Part shown: positions 1 to 11,481 of the stretch, piece by piece
Layout of the letters: each line of letters starts with the position of its first letter
Position numbering within the stretch: the stretch's first letter is position 1
Translations under genes and position numbers: made by a program
Source: Natrinema pallidum DSM 3751
GTDB taxonomy: Archaea > Halobacteriota > Halobacteria > Halobacteriales > Natrialbaceae
Direction: 5' to 3'
Assembly: GCF_000337615.1 (NCBI RefSeq)
Contig: NZ_AOII01000088.1
Coordinates: forward strand, 101,371-155,628
DNA: 54,258 bases
Notes under the pieces: model-generated
Told to the model about the DNA's origin: nothing
Databases searched by the model: none
Seen by the model: the letters and a program-made list of their open reading frames with translations, nothing else

Positions 1-1490
1 AAGACGTTGACGTAGTCGGTCATCGCCTTCTGGAGTTTCGCGCGGATTTCGGCGTGCTGAACGCCGTCCTCTTTGTCCATCAGATGGTCAACGCGCTGGC
101 GGGCCGTCTCGACGGTGCGCTCGAGGACCCCCTCGGCGTCGGCCGTGACGCCGCCGTCCGCAGCGACGCCGCCGGCCGTGTCGACTCCCGCGTCGCCCGG
201 TGTGACCGGCAGCTCGGTCTCGGTCTCGTCCTCGACATCGTCGCCGTAGCCGGTCCGGATTTCGGGCTCGCCGAGATCCTCGCCTGCGGCGTGGCGGCCG
301 GCGCGCTTGCCGAAGACGATCAGCTCCGGCAGGGCGTTCCCGCCGAGTCGGTTGCCGCCGTGGACCGAGACGCAGGCACACTCGCCGGCCGCGTAGAGCC
401 CGTCGACACAGGTCTGGCCGTTCTCGTCGACCTCGATGCCGCCCATCGCGTAGTGCTGTCCGGGCTTGACCGGCATGGGCTCGACGAGTCCGTCGACGCC
501 CTCGAAGTCCTCCGCGAGATGCAGGATGTTCTCGAGCCGATCCATGATGCGTTCCTCGCCGAGGTGGCGCATGTCCAGATGGACGTACTCGTCCTCGACA
601 CCCCGGCCCTCGCCGACTTCGGTGAGTTCGGCCCGGGCAACGACGTCGCGCGAGGCGAGTTCGCCGGAGTTGTTCGCGTAGCCGTGCTCGAACATGAACC
701 GCTCGCCCTCGCTGTTGTAGAGGATACCGCCCTCGCCGCGGACACCCTCACTGATGAGGACACCCGTCGACGGCAGCGACGTGGGGTGGAACTGGATGAA
801 CTCCATGTCCTCGAGCGGTGCGCCGGCGCGATAGGCCATCGCGTGTCCGTCGCCCGTACAGGAGACGGCGTTGGTGGTGTGGTCGAAGGCCTGACCGGGG
901 CCGCCGGTCGCGAGGACGACGCCCTGGTTCGCTTTGAAGCCCTCGATAGTACCGGACTGAACGTCGTAGGCGACGACGCCGTGACACTCGCGGTCGTTGG
1001 GGTCGGCCTCGTCGGTCGTCGCGAGGTTCATCACGTACCACTCGTCGTAGACCTGAATGCCCCGTTTGACGACCTGCTCGTACATCGTATGTAGCAGGTG
1101 ATGCCCCGTCTCGGCTCCGGCGTACGTGGTCCGGGGATAGGAGAGTCCGCCGAACGGCCGCTGGGAGACGGTGCCGTCTTCCTCGCGGGAGAACGGCATA
1201 CCCCAGTGCTCCAGGTTGATCGTCTCCTCGGGGGAGTTCTTGGCGAGGGTCTCGACCGCCGGCGCGTCGCCGAGGTAGTCCGACCCCTTCATCGTGTCGT
1301 AGGCGTGGAGTTCCCAGTCGTCTCCCTCCTGGAGGGCGGCGTTGATGCCACCCTCCGCCGCGCCGGTGTGGCTACGGACGGGATGGAGTTTCGAGACCAT
1401 CGCCACGTCCGCTCCTGCTTCGTGCGCTGCGATCGCGGCCCGGAGGCCGGCGCCGCCGGCGCCGACCACGATAACGTCGTGTTCGTACAT
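1..1490 (-). CDS. sdhA: Succinate dehydrogenase flavoprotein subunit SdhA (C-terminus cut by window edge)
   Basis: Catalytic subunit of complex II, oxidising succinate to fumarate with FAD on the cytoplasmic face of the membrane. The 496 residues visible begin with the Rossmann motif VVGAGGAG (about 8-15). Next comes SHTGAAEGG, whose His41 is the expected attachment point of covalent FAD, then the substrate-site stretches HPTSLPSTG and GVRGEGG, and a late HGGNRLGGNALPE. The ATG lies two bases after the sdhB stop, so it is translationally linked to the upstream genes. It is the last visible gene of the sdhCDBA operon. The stop codon and last part of the protein lie outside the window. Identification is secure from motif content and from operon context. 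Confidence 0.97.
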   Translation of the reverse strand, partial: MYEHDVIVVGAGGAGLRAAIAAHEAGADVAMVSKLHPVRSHTGAAEGGINAALQEGDDWELHAYDTMKGSDYLGDAPAVETLAKNSPEETINLEHWGMPFSREEDGTVSQRPFGGLSYPRTTYAGAETGHHLLHTMYEQVVKRGIQVYDEWYVMNLATTDEADPNDRECHGVVAYDVQSGTIEGFKANQGVVLATGGPGQAFDHTTNAVSCTGDGHAMAYRAGAPLEDMEFIQFHPTSLPSTGVLISEGVRGEGGILYNSEGERFMFEHGYANNSGELASRDVVARAELTEVGEGRGVEDEYVHLDMRHLGEERIMDRLENILHLAEDFEGVDGLVEPMPVKPGQHYAMGGIEVDENGQTCVDGLYAAGECACVSVHGGNRLGGNALPELIVFGKRAGRHAAGEDLGEPEIRTGYGDDVEDETETELPVTPGDAGVDTAGGVAADGGVTADAEGVLERTVETARQRVDHLMDKEDGVQHAEIRAKLQKAMTDYVNV

Positions 1491-1492
1491 GA

Positions 1493-2365
1493 TTACCAGA
1501 ATTTCAGGTTCTTCTTGACTGCTTCCCGCTTGAGCTCCTGAATGTGCTCGGTGAGCGGAATGTCCTTCGGACACACCTCGGTACAGGAGAACTGCGTCTG
1601 GCACCGCCAGACGCCGTGTTCCTGCTCGAGAATGCGGAGTCGGTGCTCCTTGATCTGCTCGTCCTCGCGGTCGTCCATCGCGAACTTGTAGGCCTTGTTG
1701 ATCGCTGCGGGGCCCAGATACTCGTTGTCGCCGGCCGCGATGTTACACGAGGACATACACGCGCCACACCAGATACACCGCGAGGACATCTTGATCTTCT
1801 CGCGGTTCTCGGGGGTCTGGCGCTGTTCCTCGAGGTCCTCGGTCGCGGGCGTGTCCTCGTCCTGGAAGTAGGGCTCGACGGTGTGCATCTGGTCGTAGAA
1901 GTGGTCCATGTCGACGACCAGGTCCTTGACGACCTCCTGATGAGGCAGCGGCTCGATGCGAACCGGCTGCTCCAAGTCGGAGATCTGGGTCTTACAGCCG
2001 AGTCGCTGCTTGCCGTTGACGAAGAAGGCGTCGGAGCCACAGACGGCCTGCCGACAGGAGTGGCGGAACGTCAGCGACGAGTCGTACTCGTCGCGGGCGT
2101 ACATGACCGCGTCGAGAACGGTCATCCCCTTTTCGAAGGGCACGTGGAAGTCGTCGAAGCGGGGTTCCTGCTTGCCCTCGACTTCGGGATCGTACCGGAA
2201 CACCTTGATGTGGACCGTCTCCCCCTCGAGTTCCGCTCGTTTTTCGGCGTGGTCGTCGACCATACCGCCGCCAGTCTGTTCGTCGGCCGCCGGCGATTCT
2301 GCCCCTTTCATCGCCGGGTCTTCCGGTGCCTCCTGGCTTTCGGGTTCGGCTTGTTGTGTACTCAT
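1493..2365 (-). CDS. sdhB: Succinate dehydrogenase iron-sulfur subunit SdhB
   Basis: Carries electrons from the SdhA flavin to the membrane subunits through three Fe-S clusters. The 290-residue protein has a haloarchaeal acidic N-terminal extension of about 50 residues. A plant-type [2Fe-2S] site follows with Cys104, Cys109, Asp112 in the place of the third Cys (as in E. coli SdhB) and Cys124. The C-terminal ferredoxin-like half has CIWCGACMSSC and a final CTEVCPKDI. Its start is one base after the sdhD stop and its stop is two bases before sdhA, so it sits mid-operon. Length and motif order are normal for the family. Confidence 0.97.
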   Translation of the reverse strand: MSTQQAEPESQEAPEDPAMKGAESPAADEQTGGGMVDDHAEKRAELEGETVHIKVFRYDPEVEGKQEPRFDDFHVPFEKGMTVLDAVMYARDEYDSSLTFRHSCRQAVCGSDAFFVNGKQRLGCKTQISDLEQPVRIEPLPHQEVVKDLVVDMDHFYDQMHTVEPYFQDEDTPATEDLEEQRQTPENREKIKMSSRCIWCGACMSSCNIAAGDNEYLGPAAINKAYKFAMDDREDEQIKEHRLRILEQEHGVWRCQTQFSCTEVCPKDIPLTEHIQELKREAVKKNLKFW

Positions 2366-2366
2366 A

Positions 2367-2732
2367 TTAGATCATTCCTCGCATCGCGAGCGCGACGTAG
2401 ATACCCTGTGCGACGAGTGCGACGCTGGCGAGGGTCAGTACTGCCAGCACGGCCTTCTTTCGTCCCCCCTCGAGTCCCTGATTGACGAGGGCGTTGTAGA
2501 CGCCGTTGACGCCGTGGAACGTGGCGGTAATCAGGAACAGGACCATCGTCAGGAAGTATCCGACGTTCTGCATTCGGGTCTGCGTCCCCATGAAGGTTAC
2601 CTCGTACGCGTGGTTGACGAAGTGCAGGAGGAAGAAGTGGAAGGCGAGAACGACGACGAGAAACGCCGCCGTGATCCGCTGGAGGAACCAGCCGGTGCCG
2701 CCGGGGGTGAACGAGGAGTATCGTTCCGCCAT
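2367..2732 (-). CDS. sdhD: Succinate dehydrogenase membrane anchor subunit (SdhD type)
   Basis: A 121-residue integral membrane protein with three hydrophobic helices, roughly at residues 15-36, 54-74 and 92-115. It starts with [16 protein letters not shown] His in the first helix (AFHFFLLHF) and another in TATFHGVNG are candidate haem ligands. The ATG overlaps the stop of the preceding sdhC by one base (ATGA-like junction), so both anchors are probably made together. Its place between a longer anchor and SdhB identifies it. Which anchor is called C or D follows the usual haloarchaeal order C-D-B-A. Confidence 0.88.
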   Translation of the reverse strand: MAERYSSFTPGGTGWFLQRITAAFLVVVLAFHFFLLHFVNHAYEVTFMGTQTRMQNVGYFLTMVLFLITATFHGVNGVYNALVNQGLEGGRKKAVLAVLTLASVALVAQGIYVALAMRGMI

Positions 2733-3163
2733 TAGATGGTCACCCCCGTCAGGAAGGTCGGGACGCTCGCGACGGTGATCGCGCCCGTCAAGACCAGCGA
2801 GGCGTAGAAACTCTTATCCTGGGCCTCGAGCCCGACGCCGAGATCAACCATCAGCAGGCGCAGCCCGTTCAGGATGTGGAAGACGGCGACCGCGAGCAGG
2901 CCGACCTCGAGCAGTCGGATGAGGAACAACCCCTCGAGTCCCTGCAGCGTCGCAGTGTACACGTTGAGTTCCTCGCCGCCGACCATCGTCGTTTCGCCCT
3001 GTGCGCCACCGATAGAAGTGCTCAGCACGGCGATATGGGTGAACAAGTAGCCGATTAACACCCACCCGGTGAACTTGTGGAAGATCCACGCCCACATGCC
3101 GGCCGAGAACTCCTTCCAGCGACCGAAGTCCTCGACGAGACCGCGATTGTAAGACTGACTCAT
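2732..3163 (-). CDS. sdhC: Succinate dehydrogenase cytochrome b subunit (SdhC type)
   Basis: First gene of the operon, 143 residues from the ATG at 3163 ([16 protein letters not shown]). The open frame continues upstream to 3241, but that extension is basic and Pro/Ser-rich, unlike the family, and runs through the promoter, so I chose the internal ATG. There are three membrane helices. A His in the first ([10 protein letters not shown]) and [10 protein letters not shown] in the second are typical haem b and quinone-site neighbours. It anchors SdhAB and passes electrons to menaquinone. Confidence 0.88.
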   Translation of the reverse strand: MSQSYNRGLVEDFGRWKEFSAGMWAWIFHKFTGWVLIGYLFTHIAVLSTSIGGAQGETTMVGGEELNVYTATLQGLEGLFLIRLLEVGLLAVAVFHILNGLRLLMVDLGVGLEAQDKSFYASLVLTGAITVASVPTFLTGVTI

Positions 3164-3191
3164 GCGCTCATGTGGACCGTTTGACCGTGGG

Positions 3192-3212
3192 GGTATAGAA
3201 GTTACTTTTATC
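3192..3212 (-). promoter_or_regulatory. Probable TATA region of the sdhCDBA operon
   Basis: On the minus strand two AT-rich boxes, GATAAAAGT (3204-3212) and TTCTATAC (3193-3200), lie about 30-50 bases before the chosen sdhC ATG. The nearer one is correctly placed for an almost leaderless haloarchaeal transcript. Nothing else in 3164-3325 looks like a gene. Confidence 0.4.
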
Positions 3213-3325
3213 GCTCCGCTCGCAGCCTCGGTTCGGTCCACCAGAGACGGGACGGAACCACTGTTGCGGCGGATTCCCGAAGTCGTTCGGGCGGCAGTTA
3301 CCGCCAGGTCTATCGCCGGGGACCG

Positions 3326-4420
3326 TCAGTCGTTCTGCCGGAGGTCGGATCGCGAACTCTCAGTCGTCCGCTCGCGCTCGAGGGCAGTGAGCGTGTCCGG
3401 CGAGAGCCCAACGAGGTGACAGAGGGGGTTCCCCGGATAGACGACTGGGTTCTCGAGAACGCCGACGATGAGGCCGGTAAACGGAGCCTCGACGGTGACG
3501 ATGTCTTCCTCTTCCTTGAACGGGTTGGTGATGGTACAGATCGCTTCGCCGGCCTCGACGAGCGCGCCGCGGCCGCGTTTCATGTCGACGATGCCACCGG
3601 CGTCCGCGCGGAGCCAGGTTTTCTCGTTGTCGTCGTCGATGATGGTCCGCCAGCCGGGCCAGTGGACCGACGATTCGCGGTGGCATCCGAATTCGGCTAG
3701 GACGCTCGCGACGCCGGTGAGCGCGCGGTCGATCAGGCGGCGCTGAAACCGGTGGGCCTCGCCCATTTCGACGGTGATCGTCGGGATGCCGTCTTCGGTC
3801 GCCTCCCGCCGGAGCGTCCCGGACGGCCCCTCGCCCGCGATGATGACGTTGGAACTGAACGCCTTCGCGAGCCTGGCGACGCCCGACTGCTCCATGTTCG
3901 CACGGACGTGGAGCATGTTCGTTCGGCCGCGCGTCGACGTGTGGAAGTCGACCCCGAGGTCGCAGGGTTCGATAAAGTTCGTGTAGATCCGGTGGGCCAT
4001 CCGTCTGGCGCTGGTCGACCCCTCGCGGCCGGGAAACGACCGGTTCAGATCGCGGTCGTAGATCGGCAGATAGCGCTCCTGTGCGAGAAAGCCCGGTACG
4101 TTCATCACCGGGAGACAGACCAGCGTTCCGTGGAGTACGGAGTGGTCCCAGTCGTGGGCCACCTCACGGACGACTTCGATCCCGTTGAGTTCGTCGCCGT
4201 GTGCCGCCGCGGAGAGAAAGACCGTCGGACCCGGATGCTCGCCGTTGATGACCGTAACCGGAATCCTGACCGGGTCCCCGAGATACGTTTCACTGATGCC
4301 GTAGCGGATGTTCGCCGACTCGCCGGGGTCGACCCGGCCGCCGTTGTACGTAAACGCTTCGGCCATCGGTTCGGAATCCGCTGCCCGGTCGGGCGGTTCG
4401 GTCGCCGCGTCGTCGCTCAT
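3326..4420 (-). CDS. Succinylglutamate desuccinylase/aspartoacylase-family metallohydrolase
   Basis: A 364-residue zinc-dependent amidohydrolase of the AstE/aspartoacylase clan (carboxypeptidase-like fold). The zinc ligands are visible as AHGDELNG (His74, Glu77) and DFHTSTRG (His160). The DLNRSFPG stretch holds family arginine and asparagine substrate contacts, and VEMGEA carries the probable catalytic Glu. The last 100 residues form a beta-rich C-terminal domain as in other archaeal members. The natural substrate (an N-acyl amino acid or other amide) cannot be read from sequence. It is followed only by the sdh promoter region and is divergent from the acetyltransferase gene at 4603. Probably a single-gene unit. 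Confidence 0.85.
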   Translation of the reverse strand: MSDDAATEPPDRAADSEPMAEAFTYNGGRVDPGESANIRYGISETYLGDPVRIPVTVINGEHPGPTVFLSAAAHGDELNGIEVVREVAHDWDHSVLHGTLVCLPVMNVPGFLAQERYLPIYDRDLNRSFPGREGSTSARRMAHRIYTNFIEPCDLGVDFHTSTRGRTNMLHVRANMEQSGVARLAKAFSSNVIIAGEGPSGTLRREATEDGIPTITVEMGEAHRFQRRLIDRALTGVASVLAEFGCHRESSVHWPGWRTIIDDDNEKTWLRADAGGIVDMKRGRGALVEAGEAICTITNPFKEEEDIVTVEAPFTGLIVGVLENPVVYPGNPLCHLVGLSPDTLTALERERTTESSRSDLRQND

Positions 4421-4602
4421 ATGACGTTCTCCGGGGGCATCACCGTGAATCTTCTCCCTTCACCGTCCACGATGAGTGTCCGACCCGCTTCCGAGTCGTC
4501 GGTGGTACTTTTCGCGGGGAACGGGGCGTTCCCTCGAACAACGGCGATCAAAATTTGCGGCCGTGGGCATACGTTTTGTATCTCGGTGTGATATGGACAC
4601 GC

Positions 4603-5355
4603 ATGGACATCCGCGAAGCGACCCGTTCGGACGCCGATGCGATTCGCTCGATCGCCCGCGATTCGCTCAGTTCCACGTACACGGCCTTCATCGATGAAGG
4701 AACCATCGACGACGCGATCGAGCAATGGTACGGCGACGCGTTTTCCGACGAACTCACCGACGACCGCTCGCTCTTCCTGATCGTCGAACGCGACGGCGAC
4801 GTCGTCGCGTTCTCCCAGAGCGAACTGGTCGGCCAGCAGTCGAAGACCGGACGCCTCCTCTGGCTGCACGTCCATCCCGACCACCGCGGCGACGCCACGG
4901 GCGTGCGACTGCTCGTCCGCACTCGCGAGGCACTCCTCGAGACGGGCGCGGATCAGATTCGCTGTTTCGTCCTCGAGGACAACGAGGGCGGCAACGAGTT
5001 TTACCGGAGCCACGGCTTCGAACAGGCCGGCCAGCGCGAGGTCGAGATCGGTGACGAAACGTTCACCGAGAACGTCTACGTCGAGTCCGATCTCGAGGAC
5101 GACGGCGAGTGGGGCGCGATCGACGAAGTCACGGTCGACGGCCGGACGCTCTACGTGAGCTACGGCGAGGCCACCCGCGGGACGCGCGCCCCGTTTTACA
5201 CGGCCTACGAGAGCCCGGACCGACACGAACTGTACGCGTGGTTCTGTGGGAACTGTGATTCGATCGACAACGCGATGGACGCGATGGGACGGATCGAGTG
5301 CAACGAGTGTGGCAATCGGCGGAAAGCGACGCGGTGGGACGCCTCGTACCTGTAG
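4603..5355 (+). CDS. GNAT N-acetyltransferase with C-terminal zinc-ribbon-like domain
   Basis: A 250-residue protein. Residues 1-160 are a GNAT acetyltransferase: beta-strand LLWLHVHPDHRGDATG (about 85-100) gives the acetyl-CoA pyrophosphate loop, followed by the usual FYRSHGFE near the end of the fold. Residues about 165-250 form a separate small domain ending with CGNC and CNEC pairs, a four-cysteine metal site. I recall this tail as a haloarchaeal domain of unknown function (DUF5816-like), but that name is from memory. The ATG at 4603 is preferred over one at 4555 because the family N-terminus MDIREATRSD starts there. Acceptor substrate unknown. Confidence 0.85.
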   Translation: MDIREATRSDADAIRSIARDSLSSTYTAFIDEGTIDDAIEQWYGDAFSDELTDDRSLFLIVERDGDVVAFSQSELVGQQSKTGRLLWLHVHPDHRGDATGVRLLVRTREALLETGADQIRCFVLEDNEGGNEFYRSHGFEQAGQREVEIGDETFTENVYVESDLEDDGEWGAIDEVTVDGRTLYVSYGEATRGTRAPFYTAYESPDRHELYAWFCGNCDSIDNAMDAMGRIECNECGNRRKATRWDASYL

Positions 5356-5710
5356 ATCGGCGTCCCCGTCGCACGTCACGGACGGGACACGGACGCGATC
5401 GCTCCTTCGCTCTCCTCGCCGTTCCGTTCAACCCGCGTCTCTGTTCGCGACGGCGGAGTCATTGTCTCAGTTACCTGTACGGGCGTGTTTCGGCCATTTG
5501 AGTGGCATTACAGGGAGTCCGTCTCCGGATGCAGTCGGACCGTCGCCGTCGATGGAGCCACGTCCCGGACCGAACTCCCCCACCGATTCTGTTGTGGCCG
5601 CTTTCGGGCTGTTGTCTCCCCATTACAATTGACCGAGACCGCGAGTTTCCGACCACGTTGGTCGCTCTCGATGTCGGTCAGTCACGAGTGTCACACCGTC
5701 CGCGTCTACC
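5356..5710. other. Intergenic stretch without a recognisable gene
   Basis: 355 bases between the acetyltransferase and the flippase. Open frames here have no family features. It is less GC-biased towards its end and presumably carries the flippase promoter, but I see no clear TATA box, repeat or RNA gene. Confidence 0.5.
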
Positions 5711-7180
5711 ATGAACAGGGAAGACCACATCATCCACGGCTTCAAAGCAACGCTCGTTGCGCGCGCCATCTACATGCTTTCGAGCGCGCTGTTAATGTTC
5801 GTGCTGGCGCGGTACTTGCTCGATCCGGACGGGTATGGCGCGCTGTACTGGGCGATCGGCATCCTGGCTATCGTCCAGTTGTTCGCGGACCTCGGGCTCA
5901 GTAGATCCGTCGCGCGGTACATCTCGGAGTACCGGGAGTCCGATCCGGGGCAGGTACCACACCTCCTCGGATCGGTGATCACGGCCAAGATCGTCCTGCT
6001 GACGGTCGTCGGCTACGCCCTGTTGCTCTTTCACGAGCAGATCGCGGCCACGCTCGGTGATCCCGGCGCGGCCCCGTTTCTCGCCGCGGGCGTCCTCTAT
6101 CTGGTCGCCTTCTCCGGCAGCACCTTCGCACAGGTGGCGTTGCAGGGATTCAACCACCTCGGCTACAGCGCGATCGTCCAGGCGATCAGCGGGGCCGGTC
6201 GGCTCCTCTTTGCCGTCGCCTTCGTCCTGGCGGGCCTCGGTGCCCTCGGCGCGTTCTTCGGCTATATCGTCGGCTACGCCATCGCCGCCACCGTCGGCAT
6301 GGGCATCCTCTACTACGGGTTCTACAGGCGATACGAGACCGCCGTGGAGTACGAAGCCGGGCTCTCGCGTCGGCTGCTCGAGTACAGCATTCCGCTGACG
6401 GCGACCCGAAGCGCGAACGTCATCGACAAGCAGATCGATATCGTGTTGGTGGGAGTGTTTCTCAATCCCGCTGCGGTCGCCTTCTACACCCTCGCAAAGC
6501 AGATTACCGACTTCGTGCTCGCGCCCGCGGAGTCGCTCGGCTTCACAATTTCGCCGAACTTCGGCGAACAGAAAGCGGCCGGCGAACTCGAGGAAGCCAG
6601 ACGGATCTATCAGACGTCGCTGACGAACGTCCTGTTGCTCTATATTCCGGCGGCGGTCGGCCTCGCGATCGTCGCGGAGCCGTTCCTGACGATGGTCATC
6701 GGGGAGGACTACGCCGGGGCCGTCCCCGTGTTACAGGTGCTCGCCGGCTTCGTCGTCCTCCAGGCGATCACGAACCTGACCAGCGACAGCCTCGATTATC
6801 TCGGACGCGCTCGAGCGCGCGCCGTCGCGAAGGGCGGGACGGCGCTGGCCAACCTCGGGTTGAACGTCCTGCTGATTCCGACGATCGGCGTCGTCGGCGC
6901 TGCGATCGCGACGGTCGCGACGCATTCGGTGTACGTCGCCGTGAACCTCTATATCGTCCACACCGAACTCGGCCTGAACGTGATACGGATCGCCCGGACG
7001 ACGGCGCTGATCTGCGCGATTACGGGCGTGATGGCGGTTACGGTGTTGCTCGTGACGCCGCTGGTCTCGAGTCTGCTCATGCTGGGCGGCGCGATCGCCG
7101 TGGGTGCGATCACGTGGGGTGCGCTGGCGGTACTGAGCGGACTCGTCGATCCGGGGCAGGTGCGGTCCGTCATCGGCTGA
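5711..7180 (+). CDS. Polysaccharide/oligosaccharide flippase (MOP superfamily, Wzx-like)
   Basis: A 489-residue membrane protein with about 12-14 hydrophobic helices covering the whole length. It starts HGFKATLVARAIYMLSSALL, the typical first helix of Wzx/RfbX flippases, and has the conserved early arginine-rich loop GLSRSVARYISEYR. A second-half helix start, EYSIPLTATRSANVIDKQ, matches the polysaccharide biosynthesis C-domain. It should move lipid-linked sugars across the cytoplasmic membrane for glycoprotein or exopolysaccharide assembly. No glycosyltransferase lies next to it, so the lipid-linked substrate is unknown. Confidence 0.88.
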   Translation: MNREDHIIHGFKATLVARAIYMLSSALLMFVLARYLLDPDGYGALYWAIGILAIVQLFADLGLSRSVARYISEYRESDPGQVPHLLGSVITAKIVLLTVVGYALLLFHEQIAATLGDPGAAPFLAAGVLYLVAFSGSTFAQVALQGFNHLGYSAIVQAISGAGRLLFAVAFVLAGLGALGAFFGYIVGYAIAATVGMGILYYGFYRRYETAVEYEAGLSRRLLEYSIPLTATRSANVIDKQIDIVLVGVFLNPAAVAFYTLAKQITDFVLAPAESLGFTISPNFGEQKAAGELEEARRIYQTSLTNVLLLYIPAAVGLAIVAEPFLTMVIGEDYAGAVPVLQVLAGFVVLQAITNLTSDSLDYLGRARARAVAKGGTALANLGLNVLLIPTIGVVGAAIATVATHSVYVAVNLYIVHTELGLNVIRIARTTALICAITGVMAVTVLLVTPLVSSLLMLGGAIAVGAITWGALAVLSGLVDPGQVRSVIG

Positions 7181-7265
7181 GCGGTCCGGCCGTCGGCCTA
7201 TCAGTGACGCAACCGAAACTGAACGAACTGCCAATACTTATCCGGGGAGTGGGCGTCTAGTTCGT

Positions 7266-8612
7266 ATGGCTGTTGCCGATCCCGTGACCGTCGGGGTACT
7301 GAGTCTGCATACGAGCAAGGAAACGAAAGCGATTCTCAATGCCGTCGAGGAGCTCGGGCACGATAGCGAGTGGCTCCGGAACGAAAACACGTCGATCAGC
7401 GTCGCGGACGGGAGTCCGCTCCTCGAGCCCGAGGTCGACGTGATCGCGAACCGAATGTTGCTGTCGAACACCGAACAGCCCGCCGAGGAACTCGGGCTGG
7501 TCAACGCCTTCTCGCAGTTGGTACCGACGCTCAACGAACCGAGCGCGGTGATGACGGCGATGCACAAGCTCTCGACGGCGACCGCGCTGGCATCGAACGA
7601 CGTTCGAACACCGGACGTGACCCTCGCGCTCAGCGGCGAGAAGCTCAACGCCGCGCGCGAACGGTACGGCGAGGAAGCGGTGTACAAGACGGCGATCGGC
7701 ACTCACGGCGGCGGCACCTGGAAGGTGGGGCCCGACGATCCGGTCAACGCGAAGGTCGGCAACCGCTATGCCTTCCTGCAGGAACTCGTCGATCAGGAGG
7801 ACGTTCGCCACCGCGACCTGCGGGTCTACGTCGTCGGCGGCGAGATCGTCGCCGCGATGTACCGCTACGCGCCGGACAACGACTGGCGAACCAACGTCGC
7901 TCTCGGCGGCTCCGTCGAGGACGCGACCGAGGACCTCCCCGCGGAAGCAAGCGAGATGGCCAAGCGAGCGGCGGCTGTCGTCGACCTCGACTACGCCGGC
8001 GTCGACCTCGTCGAGGGCGACGAGGGATGGTTCGTCCTCGAGGTCAACCCGACTGCGGGGTTCAAAGGGCTGTACGAGGCGACGCAGGTGAGTCCGGCAC
8101 CCTACATCGCAAAGCTGGCGATCGAACGCGCCGGCGGGGAAGTGGACGACGACCGCGTGCGCGACATCGCGAACGTCCTCGACGATTCCCGACCGACCGC
8201 CCAGCCCCCGGAATCGGTGTCCCAGAATACGGAGCCCGCGGTCATCGGATATACCGAGGAGGTCGTGCTCTCCGGAACGAGCGGCTCGAAGTCGGTGCTC
8301 GCGAAGTCCGACACGGGCGCGACGCGGACGAGCATCGATACCAGCCTCGCCGCCGATATCGGTGCCGGGCCGATCAAGTCCATCACTCGGATTCGCTCCG
8401 GCAGCAGCAAACAGTCCAAGAGCCGACCGGTCGTCGATGTCGTCGTCGGCGTCGGCGGCAACCAACACACCGTCACAGCCAGCGTCGAGGACCGCAGTCA
8501 CATGGATTACCCCGTCTTGCTCGGCCGTGACATCCTCGAGAACTATCAGGTCGACGTCAGCCGTCGGATCGATAGCGACGCCGCCGAGACGCCGGAGGAG
8601 GAAGAAGAGTAA
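7266..8612 (+). CDS. RimK-type ATP-grasp ligase fused to a retropepsin-like (RimB/ATP-dependent zinc protease) domain
   Basis: A 448-residue two-domain protein. Residues 1-290 are a RimK/LysX ATP-grasp ligase that joins an amino acid to a carboxylate using ATP: KTAIGTHGGGTWKV (about 141-154) is the glycine-rich ATP loop, and LEVNPTAGFKG (258-268) is the Mg-binding end. After a linker, residues 325-435 carry the retropepsin-like domain annotated in bacteria as RimK-associated protease: SDTGATRTSID with Asp349-Thr-Gly-Ala, and PVLLGRDIL (416-424) as the psi-loop. A TATA-like ATACTTATC about 30 bases before the ATG suggests a leaderless message. Substrate unknown. The fusion implies making and cutting of the same amide tag. 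Confidence 0.9.
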   Translation: MAVADPVTVGVLSLHTSKETKAILNAVEELGHDSEWLRNENTSISVADGSPLLEPEVDVIANRMLLSNTEQPAEELGLVNAFSQLVPTLNEPSAVMTAMHKLSTATALASNDVRTPDVTLALSGEKLNAARERYGEEAVYKTAIGTHGGGTWKVGPDDPVNAKVGNRYAFLQELVDQEDVRHRDLRVYVVGGEIVAAMYRYAPDNDWRTNVALGGSVEDATEDLPAEASEMAKRAAAVVDLDYAGVDLVEGDEGWFVLEVNPTAGFKGLYEATQVSPAPYIAKLAIERAGGEVDDDRVRDIANVLDDSRPTAQPPESVSQNTEPAVIGYTEEVVLSGTSGSKSVLAKSDTGATRTSIDTSLAADIGAGPIKSITRIRSGSSKQSKSRPVVDVVVGVGGNQHTVTASVEDRSHMDYPVLLGRDILENYQVDVSRRIDSDAAETPEEEEE

Positions 8613-8702
8613 GCCGCGGGGACGGACCGCTCCCCGTGCGCCGTCGTCCGTCGCCGCCGCTTCCGGTTATTTTATTGATCTGTTTTGCGAAAGGCGACTC
8701 AC

Positions 8703-8960
8703 ATGACGACGGTTCTCGCTTCCACGCTCTCCGACACGCCGGTAATGGGCTCCGACGGGACGAAAATCGGAACGGTTCACAATATCACCATGAACGTCGA
8801 AACCGGCGAGCTCCAACGACTGCTCGTTACCCCGACGACCGACGACGTTCGCGGGTTCGACACGAACGACGACGGAAAACTCGTCGTCCCGGCCAGCCGT
8901 ATGAACGACATTGACGACTACCTGATCGTCGATCTGACGAGCCGAAAGTCCGGGACGTAA
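8703..8960 (+). CDS. Small PRC-barrel domain protein
   Basis: An 85-residue protein consisting of one PRC-barrel: VMGSDGTKIGTVHNITMN, LQRLLVTP, and KLVVPASRMNDIDDYLIV are the beta-strands and turn typical of the fold. The start at 8703 (MTTVLAST) is preferred over 8685 because it matches the domain onset. An AT-rich TTATTTTATT box lies about 30 bases upstream, so the gene has its own promoter. Archaeal single-domain PRC-barrel proteins include the cell-division adaptors CdpB1-3. The sequence style (MGSDG, NITMN) resembles CdpB2/3 more than CdpB1, but this is from memory. Confidence 0.85.
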   Translation: MTTVLASTLSDTPVMGSDGTKIGTVHNITMNVETGELQRLLVTPTTDDVRGFDTNDDGKLVVPASRMNDIDDYLIVDLTSRKSGT

Positions 8961-9196
8961 TCGGCTGTTACGGTCTATCCCCCGCCGTCTCGGGACGCCA
9001 CCGACCGGTCCGTCCCGACTCGGGACTGAGAGCCGCCGCGATCGGGGTGGCGGTGGTGACGGGAGCGTATTGCTCGCGCTCTCGGATTGACGTGCTCGCA
9101 TGCTATCGTCCGTCTGCCGCCGCACTTCTCTGGACACGCCACGCCCCTTTCCGCTATCGAAAATATAGTGTCCGAAACCTGAAGATGAGGTTGTGA

Positions 9197-11386
<2,190 letters not shown>

Positions 11387-11481
11387 TCGCGCCGACACGA
11401 CACGATCGCTGAAGGCCTACTCCGACCGTTTTCGCTGGGGCGATGTCTCGCTCGGTCGGGGGCTCCGACCGGTGTCCCGCC

